From Stappia sp. 28M-7 (lineage in GTDB: Bacteria; Pseudomonadota; Alphaproteobacteria; Rhizobiales; Stappiaceae): 64,000 bases of DNA. Position 1 is the stretch's first letter, and every line of letters begins with the position of its first letter. The stretch lies in NCBI RefSeq assembly GCF_014252955.1, contig NZ_JACMIA010000001.1, forward strand, positions 992,001 through 1,056,000. Reading direction: 5' to 3'. A program made the position numbers and the translations under genes. This document shows, one piece after another, positions 41,912 through 49,927 of the stretch. Under the pieces are notes generated by a model. The model searched no databases and was not told the DNA's origin. It saw only the letters and a program-made list of their open reading frames with translations.

Positions 41912-43009
41912 ATGCACGGACAAGACGTCGTCCTCGACGGGGTGTCGATGCGCTTCGGCGATTTCACCGCCGTTCAACCGACCGACCTGACGATCAATGC
42001 CGGGGAGTTCTTTTCCATTCTCGGCCCCTCGGGCTGTGGCAAGACCACGATCCTGCGGATGATCTCCGGGTTTCTCGATCCCAGTGCCGGCGATGTGCGC
42101 ATCGGCGGGAAAAGCATGGCCGGCATCCGTCCCAATGCCCGTCCGACGGCCCTCATCTTCCAGAACCTTGCGCTCTTCCCCTTGATGAGCGTTTGGGAAA
42201 ACGTCGCCTTCGGCCTCGAGGCGCGGGGCGTGCCGAAGAAGGTGCGCCGTGAGCGGGCCGAGGAACTCCTGGCCATGGTCGCGCTGACGGGGCAGGGCGA
42301 GAAGAAGCCGACCGAGCTGTCCGGCGGACAGCGCCAGCGCGTCGCCATCGCCAGGGCTCTTGCGGTCGAGCCGGCGGTGTTGCTGCTCGACGAGCCGCTT
42401 TCCGCCCTCGATCTCAAGCTTCGCCAGCACATGCGCAGCGAGCTGAAGGACCTGCAGCGCAAGACCGGCGTCACCTTCATCTACATCACCCACGACCAGG
42501 GCGAGGCCCTGACCATGTCCGACCGCGTGGCGGTGATGAATCGCGGTGTGGTCGAGCAGGTCGCCACGTCCGACGAGATCTACAATCTGCCGGCGACCCC
42601 CTTCGTCGCGAGCTTCGTCGGCGAGCAGAACGTCTTCCGCGGTCGCCTGTCCGGTGTCGAGGGCGAGGTCGCGCGCGTCGACACGCCCCAGGGCGAGATG
42701 CTCGCCCATCTGCGCGGCAAGGCCGGCGTCGGCGACGAGGTCATGATCTTCGTGCGCCCCGAGCGGATGGGCCTTGGGTCGGCCGGCGTCGCGGGCGAGC
42801 CGCGCAACCGCTTGCGCGCCACCATCGAGCGCCGCGACCTGGAAGGGCCTTTCGTCAATCTGCATTGCCGGGCCGGCGATGCGCCGGTGACGGTGCATCT
42901 GCCGAATTCGGGCGATGCGTCCTCTTCGCTGGCCTCCGGCGAGACGGATCTGGGCTTCCGGCCTACCGATGCCATCGTGATGCCGGTCGGGGAGCTCGCC
43001 CGTGAATAG
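41912..43009 (+). CDS. ABC transporter ATP-binding protein (PotA-like)
   Basis: The 365-aa ATPase has Walker A GPSGCGKTT, Q-loop region FQNLALFPLMSVWENV, signature LSGGQRQRVAIARAL, Walker B LLLDEPLSALD and the H-loop in THDQGEALTMSD. A C-terminal TOBE-like domain follows (about residues 240-360). This is the standard polyamine/Fe-type importer ATPase. The ATG at 41912 with GAGGGG upstream is preferred, though an in-frame ATG at 41894 exists. Its end overlaps the permease start by 8 bases. Confidence 0.93.
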   Translation: MHGQDVVLDGVSMRFGDFTAVQPTDLTINAGEFFSILGPSGCGKTTILRMISGFLDPSAGDVRIGGKSMAGIRPNARPTALIFQNLALFPLMSVWENVAFGLEARGVPKKVRRERAEELLAMVALTGQGEKKPTELSGGQRQRVAIARALAVEPAVLLLDEPLSALDLKLRQHMRSELKDLQRKTGVTFIYITHDQGEALTMSDRVAVMNRGVVEQVATSDEIYNLPATPFVASFVGEQNVFRGRLSGVEGEVARVDTPQGEMLAHLRGKAGVGDEVMIFVRPERMGLGSAGVAGEPRNRLRATIERRDLEGPFVNLHCRAGDAPVTVHLPNSGDASSSLASGETDLGFRPTDAIVMPVGELARE

Positions 43010-44333
43010 TCTGGTCAAGAGCTACGGCAAGGGCCTGACCGGGATCTTCCTGGCGCTGACTGCCGTGTGGATCGCCATTCTGATCGTGCTGCCGCAGGCC
43101 CGCATGATCGAGCGCGCCTTTACCTATGTCGACCGGTCGGGCGACGCGGCGACCCTGTCGCTGGAGATCGACCGCGCCTATACGCGCGTGTTCGACATCG
43201 ACACGGACCTTCGCGACCTCAACGGCCAGCTTGCGGCCGGGCAGGCGAGCGATGCGGCTCCCGCTGCCGGCCTGCCGACGCCTTCGCTCGTGCCCTCTCC
43301 GTCGCTGGTTCCCTCTCCCTCCCTGGCGCCGTCATTGCCCGCAGCGCCCAGTCCCTCGCTTCCGACGCCTTCGCTGCCGAGCCCCGGCGTGCCGAGCCCG
43401 TCGCTATCCACGCCGTCGCCGGCAACGCCCACACCAGGCGTTGCCCCGAGCCCCTTCGCCTCGCCCCAGGAAGCCCTGCCGCGTGAGGAGATCGAGGCCC
43501 GCATCGCGGCTCTGGAGGAGGAGAAGGCCGGTCTTCAGGCGCGCATCGCCGAACTGGAGGTGCAGGAGGCCGAGATGACCTCGACCGCCGGCATCAACGA
43601 GCGCTATTCGGCGAAGAACTTCACCGACATGAGCGAGCTGCATTTCCGCATCTTTCTCTCGACCATCGTCTATGCGCTCTGCGTGACGCTGCTATCCTTC
43701 GTCGTGTGCTATCCGGTCGCCTATGCCGCGGCCACGGCCAAGAGCGCCAACAAGGTCGCGCTGATGATGCTCGGTCTCGTGATCCCCTATGCGATCAACG
43801 AGCTGCTGCGCATCTTTTCCTGGGTGATGATCCTGGAGAAGCAGGGCATCCTCAACGGCGTCCTCGACGTCATGGGCCTGATCGACATGCAGGCGGGCGA
43901 GGGCGTGCGCTTCGTCGCCTCCAACGGCGCCGTGTTCACCGTGATGGTCTACGCCTATGTGCTCTTCATGGTGTTCCCGATCTACAACACCATCGACACG
44001 CTGGATAAGAACCAGATCGAGGCGGCGCGCGATCTCGGCAGCTCTACCTGGCGCATCCATTGGCGCGTCGTGCTGCCTCATGCAAAGCCGGGCATTGCCG
44101 TGGGCGCGATCATGACCTTCATGCTGTCCGCCGGGTCCATCGCCGTGCCGGAGATCGTCGGCCGCGGCCTGCATCCGGACTGGTTCGCGCAGGTGATCTA
44201 TCGCCGCTTCTTCGAGGCGGGCTCGTGGAACGAGGGCGCAGCCTATTCGCTGGCGCTGCTCGTTGCCTGCATCGTCTTCATCCTCATCAACATGGCCGTC
44301 TTCCGGGTCGGCATCAGGGACATCGCGAAATGA
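43002..44333 (+). CDS. ABC transporter permease (PotB-like) with Pro/Ser-rich repeat and coiled coil in a loop
   Basis: The 443-aa permease starts at a GTG with GGGGAG upstream, overlapping the ATPase gene. Membrane helix 1 is at about 11-31. Then comes an unusual insert: a Pro/Ser-rich repeat tract (about 86-156, units such as PSPSL and PTPSL) and a charged heptad-like coiled coil (about 158-193, REEIEARIAALEEEKAGLQA). The usual BPD_transp_1 domain follows, with the EAA-type motif in EAARDLGSSTWRIHWRVVLPH. The insert should lie in the periplasm. PotB homologues lack it, so its role is unknown. Confidence 0.88.
   Translation: MNSLVKSYGKGLTGIFLALTAVWIAILIVLPQARMIERAFTYVDRSGDAATLSLEIDRAYTRVFDIDTDLRDLNGQLAAGQASDAAPAAGLPTPSLVPSPSLVPSPSLAPSLPAAPSPSLPTPSLPSPGVPSPSLSTPSPATPTPGVAPSPFASPQEALPREEIEARIAALEEEKAGLQARIAELEVQEAEMTSTAGINERYSAKNFTDMSELHFRIFLSTIVYALCVTLLSFVVCYPVAYAAATAKSANKVALMMLGLVIPYAINELLRIFSWVMILEKQGILNGVLDVMGLIDMQAGEGVRFVASNGAVFTVMVYAYVLFMVFPIYNTIDTLDKNQIEAARDLGSSTWRIHWRVVLPHAKPGIAVGAIMTFMLSAGSIAVPEIVGRGLHPDWFAQVIYRRFFEAGSWNEGAAYSLALLVACIVFILINMAVFRVGIRDIAK
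43259..43469 (+). repeat. Imperfect Pro/Ser-rich coding repeat inside the PotB-like permease
   Basis: The tract encodes repeated PSPSL, VPSPSL and PTPSL-type units in the first periplasmic loop of the permease. The DNA itself shows short imperfect repeats of the type CCCTCTCCGTCG, which is the sort of tract that varies in length between strains. Confidence 0.75.
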
Positions 44334-45175
44334 CCGTCGCCACCGCAGAAAGCGCCGCCGGCGGTGCGGTGCCGCGCCGTCGCCGGACCAGGGACTGGTC
44401 GGACGCGGTGCTGTCCGGCTACCTGCTGCTGTTCTTCGCCTACATGTTCCTGCCGCTGATGTTCATGGTCGCGGCCGCGTTCAACGCCAATCCGACGCCC
44501 TCCGTCACCGACTGGCAGGGCTTCACGCTGAAATGGTTCCAGGAGTTGCCGCAGGATGCTCGCTTCGTGCAGGGCCTGCTGCATTCGCTGGCCATCGCCG
44601 GCGGCGTCATCGTCATCTCCATCCCGCTCGGCCTTGCCGGGGCGCTGATCCTGACACGGCTGCAATCGCGTGCCTCGACGCTGCTCTACACCGTGCTGGT
44701 CTCGCCGATCCTCACCCCCGGCATCGTGCTCGGCGCCACCACGATGATCTTCTGGCGCGATGCCTTCGGAATGGAGGCCGGGCTCTTCACCGCAGCCATC
44801 GCGCAGGCGGCCTTCATCGCGTCCTACTGCATGCTGATGTTCATGGCGCGCCTGCAGCGTCAGGACCGCGCGCTGGAAGAGGCAGCCCTCGACCTCGGCG
44901 CCTCCTCGGTCTTCGTTTTCCGCCGCATCACGCTGCCGTTCCTGATGCCGACCGTGCTCACCGCCTCGCTGATCTCGTTCCTGCAGTCGATCGAGAACTA
45001 CAACACGACCTTCTTCGCGATCGGCTCCAGCTGGACGCTCGTCACCGAGATCGGCGCGCGCATGCGCTTCGGCCTGTCGCCGATGATCAACGTGATCGGC
45101 GTGATCTTCGTCGTCATCACCGTTGCCGCGGCCACGGCCTGGGTGCTGGCCAAGCGGCGTTCGGGCAACAGTTGA
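44330..45175 (+). CDS. ABC transporter permease (PotC-like)
   Basis: The 281-aa protein begins with a basic N-terminus, then has about six membrane helices and the EAA motif in EEAALDLGASSVFVFRRITLPF. This is the second inner-membrane subunit of the polyamine-type importer. Its ATG overlaps the upstream stop as ATGA, indicating translational coupling. The operon order binding protein, ATPase, permease B, permease C is classical. Confidence 0.93.
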   Translation: MTVATAESAAGGAVPRRRRTRDWSDAVLSGYLLLFFAYMFLPLMFMVAAAFNANPTPSVTDWQGFTLKWFQELPQDARFVQGLLHSLAIAGGVIVISIPLGLAGALILTRLQSRASTLLYTVLVSPILTPGIVLGATTMIFWRDAFGMEAGLFTAAIAQAAFIASYCMLMFMARLQRQDRALEEAALDLGASSVFVFRRITLPFLMPTVLTASLISFLQSIENYNTTFFAIGSSWTLVTEIGARMRFGLSPMINVIGVIFVVITVAAATAWVLAKRRSGNS

Positions 45176-45238
45176 CGCGCCAGCCGGTCGACTGCGACCC
45201 TGAGGTCCCTTCTTCCGGCGATTCATTCGGGAGCTGAC

Positions 45239-45724
45239 ATGTCCGACAGGGACGGGCCCATTGTCTTTGAGCGCACGCTGCCTTTGGCACGCGAGGCCGC
45301 CTTCGATCTTCTGGTCGACCGTATCGGCGAATGGTGGCCGCACGAGTACACGTTCTCGCGCGATCCCGCAGCCGATCTGTCCATCGAGCCGGTTGCGGGC
45401 GGCGCCTGCACCGAGCGGCTGCCCGGCGGGGCCCGCATCGTGTGGGGGACGGTCCTGTCCATCGAGCGCCCTCTCTATCTGCGCCTGGCCTGGCAGATTT
45501 CGTTCGACCGCAAGCCGGTTCCGGATCCTGCCGCTGCCAGCCGTGTGATGATCGAGTTCCGCCAGATGGCCGACGGCACCCGCATTGAGCTCACCCATGG
45601 CGATTTCCTCCGCCATGGCGAGGACGGCATCGCCTATCGCGAGGCGATGGCTTCACCGGAAGGCTGGCCTACCTGTCTCGATGCGCTGGAGGCGGCTGCC
45701 AGGGCCCGCCCGGCGCGGCGATGA
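45239..45724 (+). CDS. SRPBCC (START/AHSA1-like) domain protein
   Basis: The 161-aa protein is a compact SRPBCC-type domain: VFERTLPLAREAAFDLLVDR, WWPHEYTFSRDPAADLSIEP, and the C-terminal helix EGWPTCLDALEAAAR. Such proteins bind hydrophobic ligands and include AHSA1/activator families; the ligand is unknown. It starts 63 bp after potC and could be the tail of that operon. Its last four bases overlap the start of the next gene, so those two are coupled. Confidence 0.85.
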   Translation: MSDRDGPIVFERTLPLAREAAFDLLVDRIGEWWPHEYTFSRDPAADLSIEPVAGGACTERLPGGARIVWGTVLSIERPLYLRLAWQISFDRKPVPDPAAASRVMIEFRQMADGTRIELTHGDFLRHGEDGIAYREAMASPEGWPTCLDALEAAARARPARR

Positions 45725-46431
45725 AGCTCTCCTTCCGCTGCTTGCCGGAGTTGGCTGGCCATGTGCCGGAGCCGGTTCCGGCCCGCGCCAGCCTGCCCGA
45801 CTGGCTGAAGGCGGCGCCCTCGCTCGTTGCCAGCGAGGTTCTGGGCGGGGCGGAGGTGCGCACGTTCAAGCATTGCCCGCCGCTGATCGACGCTCTGGCC
45901 CAAGGGGTGATGTTCCGCCTTGCCGCCGATCTCGATATCGCGGGCGGCGAGATCTCATGGGACTGGTCGCCGCCGGTCACGGAGACGGCGCGCCAGACCC
46001 GCTCGCCCGTCGGCCTGCATGTGCCTGAACAGGCGGAAGGGCTGCCGTTCGGGCTTCCCGATGGGCAGTTCGTGCTCAAGTTCACCAATTTCTGGACGGT
46101 CGAGGCGCCCGGCGGCGTCTCGCTGCTGTTCACTCATCCGCTCAACCGCGAGGACCTGCCGTTTCGCACGCTTGCCGGCATTGTCGACTGCGACCGCTAT
46201 CGCGACGGCTTCGTCCATTTCCCGGCCATCTGGCAGGATGCAGGCTTTTCCGGGCGCCTGCCCGCCGGAACGCCGGTCGCGCAGGCCTTTCCGATCCGCC
46301 GGGAGGCGTTGGAGCTGGACATCCGCGCGATGGACAGGGGCGAACTCGCCCGGCATCTGGAGGTGCAGGACGGCCTGCAGCAGGACCCGGGGCTTTACCG
46401 AAAGAGCTTCCGCGCACCGCGCGAGAGATAG
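45721..46431 (+). CDS. Conserved hypothetical protein (236 aa)
   Basis: The 236-aa soluble protein begins MKLSFRCLPELAGHVPEPVP and contains FKHCPPLIDALAQGVMFRLA, QFVLKFTNFWTVEAPGGVSL, LFTHPLNREDLPFRTLAGIV and FVHFPAIWQDAGF. The pattern of alternating aromatic and hydrophobic residues suggests a beta-rich fold. It brings to mind DUF6065-type proteins, but I am not sure enough to assign it. It overlaps the SRPBCC gene by 4 bases (ATGA type), so the two are cotranslated. It converges on a TPR gene with a 3-bp gap. Confidence 0.7.
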   Translation: MKLSFRCLPELAGHVPEPVPARASLPDWLKAAPSLVASEVLGGAEVRTFKHCPPLIDALAQGVMFRLAADLDIAGGEISWDWSPPVTETARQTRSPVGLHVPEQAEGLPFGLPDGQFVLKFTNFWTVEAPGGVSLLFTHPLNREDLPFRTLAGIVDCDRYRDGFVHFPAIWQDAGFSGRLPAGTPVAQAFPIRREALELDIRAMDRGELARHLEVQDGLQQDPGLYRKSFRAPRER

Positions 46432-46434
46432 CCT

Positions 46435-47070
46435 TCAGCCGGCGCCGGCAGGCTGTGTCTTGCTGGTCAAGGCAAGGCTCGAAAGCGGGATCGTCCCGCG
46501 CGGTCCTTGGCTTATCGCCTTCAGCAGGCGTGGCCGTTCGGCGGGCAACTCGGCGAACAGGGCTCTCAGGCCGGAGCTCGCCTCCGGCCGCCCGAGCCGC
46601 AGTCCGGCCTCGGCCTTGCCGATGGCCGCGTCCCTGTCGGAGGGGCGCAGGGAGAGCACCCGGCCGAAAGCCTCTTCCGCCTCGTGTGCCGCATCGCGGC
46701 GCAGGTACAGGCGGGCAAGGTTCAGCCATCCGTCCGCATCCTGCGGGGCTTTCCCGACATAAAGCGCAAAGCCGGCTTCCGCGGCCTCATGCCGGCCGGC
46801 ATCCATGGCGGCGGCCGCCTTTTCGAACAGGGCGTTCAGATGATCCGGCGCGAGTTTGAGGGCGGCCGCGAAGCTCGCCTCCGCTGCGTCCGCCTCGCCG
46901 AGGCGGCGCAGGACCAGACCGAGATTGTAGTGCAGCGAGGCGTTGCCGGCGTCAGCCCGCAGCAGGCGCTTGAGCGCCTTGCGGGCCGTCTCCCAGTCCT
47001 GTGCCGCCAATGCCTGCGGCAGCAGCTCCGCCGCCCTGGCCGGTGTCATCGCGCGAAACCTCCCAGACAT
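46435..47070 (-). CDS. Tetratricopeptide repeat protein
   Basis: The 211-aa protein contains several TPR units: ALHYNLGLV-type segments at about 45-75 and 110-145 (for example ADGWLNLARLYLRRDAAHEA and LNALFEKAAAAMDAGRHEAA). No signal peptide is seen, so it is probably cytoplasmic and scaffolds a protein interaction. It has no obvious enzyme domain, and the partner is unknown. AGGGGCACG precedes the ATG at 47070, with an alternative ATG at 47049. Confidence 0.82.
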   Translation of the reverse strand: MSGRFRAMTPARAAELLPQALAAQDWETARKALKRLLRADAGNASLHYNLGLVLRRLGEADAAEASFAAALKLAPDHLNALFEKAAAAMDAGRHEAAEAGFALYVGKAPQDADGWLNLARLYLRRDAAHEAEEAFGRVLSLRPSDRDAAIGKAEAGLRLGRPEASSGLRALFAELPAERPRLLKAISQGPRGTIPLSSLALTSKTQPAGAG

Positions 47071-47293
47071 CGTGCCCCTAGGGGCGATGCTTCATCCGGC
47101 AGATAGCATCCGCACGGGGTTTCGCAAAGCGGGGCTCCAGATTGTTTCCCGTCTTCGGTTTCCGTCTTGGGGCTGTCATGTTGACCATGCTATTCAGGGC
47201 GTCCCGTTTCCGGCCGTTCCGCTCAGCGTCTTTCCGCCGCCCTGCGGGCATGATCGCCGGACGGCAAACAGAAAGACCCGACCGGCGACCGGA

Positions 47294-48703
47294 ATGAGCG
47301 ACGACACCACAGAGCGCCCCGCAGCGCGTCCCGGCCTGCGTAGCCGGCTTCGCGAACGCATCGCCGAGCAGCGCTGGGTGCTGGTCGCTCTCGTCGCGGT
47401 CGCGCTATTGGCGATCTTCGTTGCCCGGGTGCCGCCACTTCTGGTCGCCGTTGGCGGGGCGCTCCTGCTCCTTGCCGCGCTCGTTCCCCCTACGCGCCGC
47501 CTTCTGGTCACCCGCCGCCGCCGCGAGGCCCGGTCCCTGACGCCGTGGCCGGAGACGGGCATGAAGCAGCTGGCCGACGCGCTGCCGAACCCCTGCTTCA
47601 TCGTCGACCGGCGCGGCATCACCCGCTACGTCAACCGGGCGGCGCGCGTGCGCTTCGGCGATCCGTTGCCGGGCGATCCGATCTCGCTGCGCCTGCGCGT
47701 GCCCGTTCTTCTTGAAGCGCTCGACAAGGTGATGGGAGGCGGCCCGGCCCAGCGGATCGAGTGGAGCGAGCGGGTTCCCACCGAAAGCTGGCTCGAGGCC
47801 TATGTCACCCCGATCGCGGAACTGGTTGCGCAGCCCGGCGAGCCGGCGCGTGCGGGAGCGGCAGGCGGGGCAGGGCGCTTCGTTCTGGTGACCCTGCAGG
47901 ACCTGACCGAGCAACGGCGTCTGGAGCGCATGCGGGCCGACTTCGTCGCCAATGCCAGCCACGAGCTGCGTACACCGCTGGCCTCGCTGACCGGCTTTGT
48001 CGAGACGCTGCAGGGCCCGGCGCGCGACGATCCCGTCGCCCGTGAGCGATTCCTGTCGATCATGCAGCAGCAGGGCGACCGCATGCGCCGGCTGATCGAC
48101 GATCTGCTGTCCCTGTCGCGTATCGAGCTGAAGGCGCATGTCCAGCCGGAAACCGTGCTCGATCTGGCATCCCTGCTGCGGCATGCCTGCGACGCGCTGA
48201 AACCCGTCGCCGACGAGGCCGATGTGGTGCTCGATATCGAGACGCCGCCGACGCCGTGCCCGGTGCGGGCCGACCGGGACGAACTGCTTGAGGTGATCGA
48301 GAACCTGGTCGGGAACGCCATCAAGTATGGCGCCACCGGCAAGAAGGTGGAGATCCGGCTCTCTCTTGCCCCTCCTGCAGGCGAGGGCGCGCGCACGGGA
48401 GGCACGTTTGTCATGAGCGTGCGCGACTTCGGCCCCGGCATTGCGGCCGAACACCTGCCGCGCCTGACGGAACGGTTCTACCGGGTGGATGCGTCCCGTA
48501 GCCGGGAAACCAAGGGCACCGGCCTCGGGCTTGCCATCGTCAAGCACATCCTGACCCGTCACAAGGCAAGGCTGGAGATCGACAGCGCGCCCGGCAAGGG
48601 GGCGGTCTTCACCGCCAGGTTTCCTGTCGCAAAAGACGCCGAACTCCCTGTTGCTGATCGAAAAGTCATTTCCGATCAAGGCGTTGAACTGTCACAAAAC
48701 TGA
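47294..48703 (+). CDS. phoR: Phosphate regulon sensor histidine kinase PhoR
   Basis: The 469-aa kinase has two closely spaced membrane segments (about residues 28-68), a PAS-like region (about 95-180, NPCFIVDRRGITRYVNRA), a HisKA dimerisation domain with phospho-acceptor His223 in NASHELRTPLASL, and a HATPase domain with NLVGNAIKYG and ETKGTGLGLAIVKH. The gene leads directly into pstS, and its stop codon lies inside a Pho box. Together with PhoB downstream this is the phosphate-starvation two-component system. It could also be a similar kinase, but context makes PhoR very likely. Confidence 0.93.
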   Translation: MSDDTTERPAARPGLRSRLRERIAEQRWVLVALVAVALLAIFVARVPPLLVAVGGALLLLAALVPPTRRLLVTRRRREARSLTPWPETGMKQLADALPNPCFIVDRRGITRYVNRAARVRFGDPLPGDPISLRLRVPVLLEALDKVMGGGPAQRIEWSERVPTESWLEAYVTPIAELVAQPGEPARAGAAGGAGRFVLVTLQDLTEQRRLERMRADFVANASHELRTPLASLTGFVETLQGPARDDPVARERFLSIMQQQGDRMRRLIDDLLSLSRIELKAHVQPETVLDLASLLRHACDALKPVADEADVVLDIETPPTPCPVRADRDELLEVIENLVGNAIKYGATGKKVEIRLSLAPPAGEGARTGGTFVMSVRDFGPGIAAEHLPRLTERFYRVDASRSRETKGTGLGLAIVKHILTRHKARLEIDSAPGKGAVFTARFPVAKDAELPVADRKVISDQGVELSQN

Positions 48704-48722
48704 TACCGGACCTTCATATAAG
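48689..48722 (+). promoter_or_regulatory. Pho box and -10 element for pstS
   Basis: CTGTCAC (48689-48695), AAAA, CTGATAC (48700-48706) is a two-unit PhoB box close to the consensus CTGTCAT-N4-CTGTCAT. A TATAAG -10-like hexamer follows at 48717-48722, about ten bases later, the spacing expected for PhoB-activated promoters. The box overlaps the phoR stop codon (48701-48703). It should drive pstS and probably the following genes on phosphate starvation. Confidence 0.8.
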
Positions 48723-48812
48723 CATCACGGGCCAGGACTAGGGTGCCCTCGACCTCGCGGGAATAAGTCTGCGAGGTAACGTGAGAAATCCTGAAATCCA
48801 GGGAGAGGTCAG

Positions 48813-49844
48813 GTGAACATCAAAGCTCTTCTCAGCGCGACCGCGGTCGCTTCGGTCGCCTTCGCTGGCGCCGCCATCGCTCGCGACCAGATCCAGATCG
48901 CCGGCTCCTCGACGGTTCTTCCCTACGCCTCCATCGTTGCCGAGGCCTTCGGCGAGAACACCGACTTCCCGACCCCGGTGGTCGAGTCGGGCGGTTCCTC
49001 CGCCGGTCTGAAGAAGTTCTGCACCGGCGTCGGCGAGAACACCATCGACATCGCCAACGCTTCGCGTGCCATCCGCGAGAGCGAGATCAAGGCCTGCGCC
49101 GAGGCCGGCGTGACCGACATCATGGAGGTCCGCATCGGCTATGACGGCATCGTCTTCGCCTCGGACATCAATGGCGCCGACTTCGCCTTCACCCCGACCG
49201 ACTGGTATAAGGCGCTCGCCGCTGAAGTCGTCGTCGACGGCAAGCTCGCTGCCAACTCCGCCACGAGCTGGAAGCAGGTCAACGACGCCCTGCCGGAGCA
49301 GGAAATCCAGGCTTTCGTCCCGGGCACCAAGCACGGCACCCGTGAAGTCTTCGAAGAGAAGGTCATGATGCAGGGCTGCGAAGACAGCGGCGCGCTCAAG
49401 GCCCTCGTCGACGGCGGCATGGACAAGAAGGAAGCTGCGAAGAAGTGCATCACGCTTCGCACCGACGGCCGTTCGGTTGACATCGATGGCGACTACACCG
49501 AGACGCTCGCCCGTCTCGACGCCAACAAGGCGGGCATCGGCGTGTTCGGTCTCGCCTTCTACGAGAACAACACCGACAAGCTGAAGGTCGCGACCATGTC
49601 GGACGTGGTCCCCTCGACCCAGTCGATCGCTTCCGGCGAGTACCCGGTTTCCCGCCCGCTGTTCTTCTACGTCAAGAAGGCGCACATCGGCGTGATCCCG
49701 GGCCTGAAGGAGTTCGCCCAGTTCTTCGTCTCCGACGAGCTGGCCGGTCCGGACGGCCCGCTGGCCCAGTACGGCCTGGTCTCCGACCCGGAGCTGGCCA
49801 AGGTCCAGGAAGCGGTCGCCTCCGAGACCACGCTCACGCACTGA
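48813..49844 (+). CDS. pstS: Phosphate ABC transporter substrate-binding protein PstS
   Basis: The 343-aa protein has a Sec signal peptide (KALLSATAVASVAFAGAAIA) and the phosphate-binding motif IQIAGSSTVLPYASIVAEAF, with later FVPGTKHGTREVFEE and FFYVKKAHIGVIPGLKEF. It binds phosphate in the periplasm. The GTG start has GGGAGAGG upstream. A Pho box and -10 element lie ahead, and a strong terminator follows, so it is probably the most abundant product of the operon. Confidence 0.96.
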   Translation: MNIKALLSATAVASVAFAGAAIARDQIQIAGSSTVLPYASIVAEAFGENTDFPTPVVESGGSSAGLKKFCTGVGENTIDIANASRAIRESEIKACAEAGVTDIMEVRIGYDGIVFASDINGADFAFTPTDWYKALAAEVVVDGKLAANSATSWKQVNDALPEQEIQAFVPGTKHGTREVFEEKVMMQGCEDSGALKALVDGGMDKKEAAKKCITLRTDGRSVDIDGDYTETLARLDANKAGIGVFGLAFYENNTDKLKVATMSDVVPSTQSIASGEYPVSRPLFFYVKKAHIGVIPGLKEFAQFFVSDELAGPDGPLAQYGLVSDPELAKVQEAVASETTLTH

Positions 49845-49860
49845 GCCGGTCGGACTAGCA

Positions 49861-49899
49861 AGGGGGCGGCGCCTTTCAGGGCTTTGCCGCCCCCTTTTT
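49861..49899 (+). terminator. Rho-independent terminator/attenuator after pstS
   Basis: GGGGGCGGC (49862-49870) pairs with GCCGCCCCC (49886-49894), followed by five T. It separates pstS from pstC, so read-through probably sets lower levels of the membrane subunits. Confidence 0.85.
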
Positions 49900-49927
49900 C
49901 TTCCCCGAGCTCCGGATTTTCAGCCTC

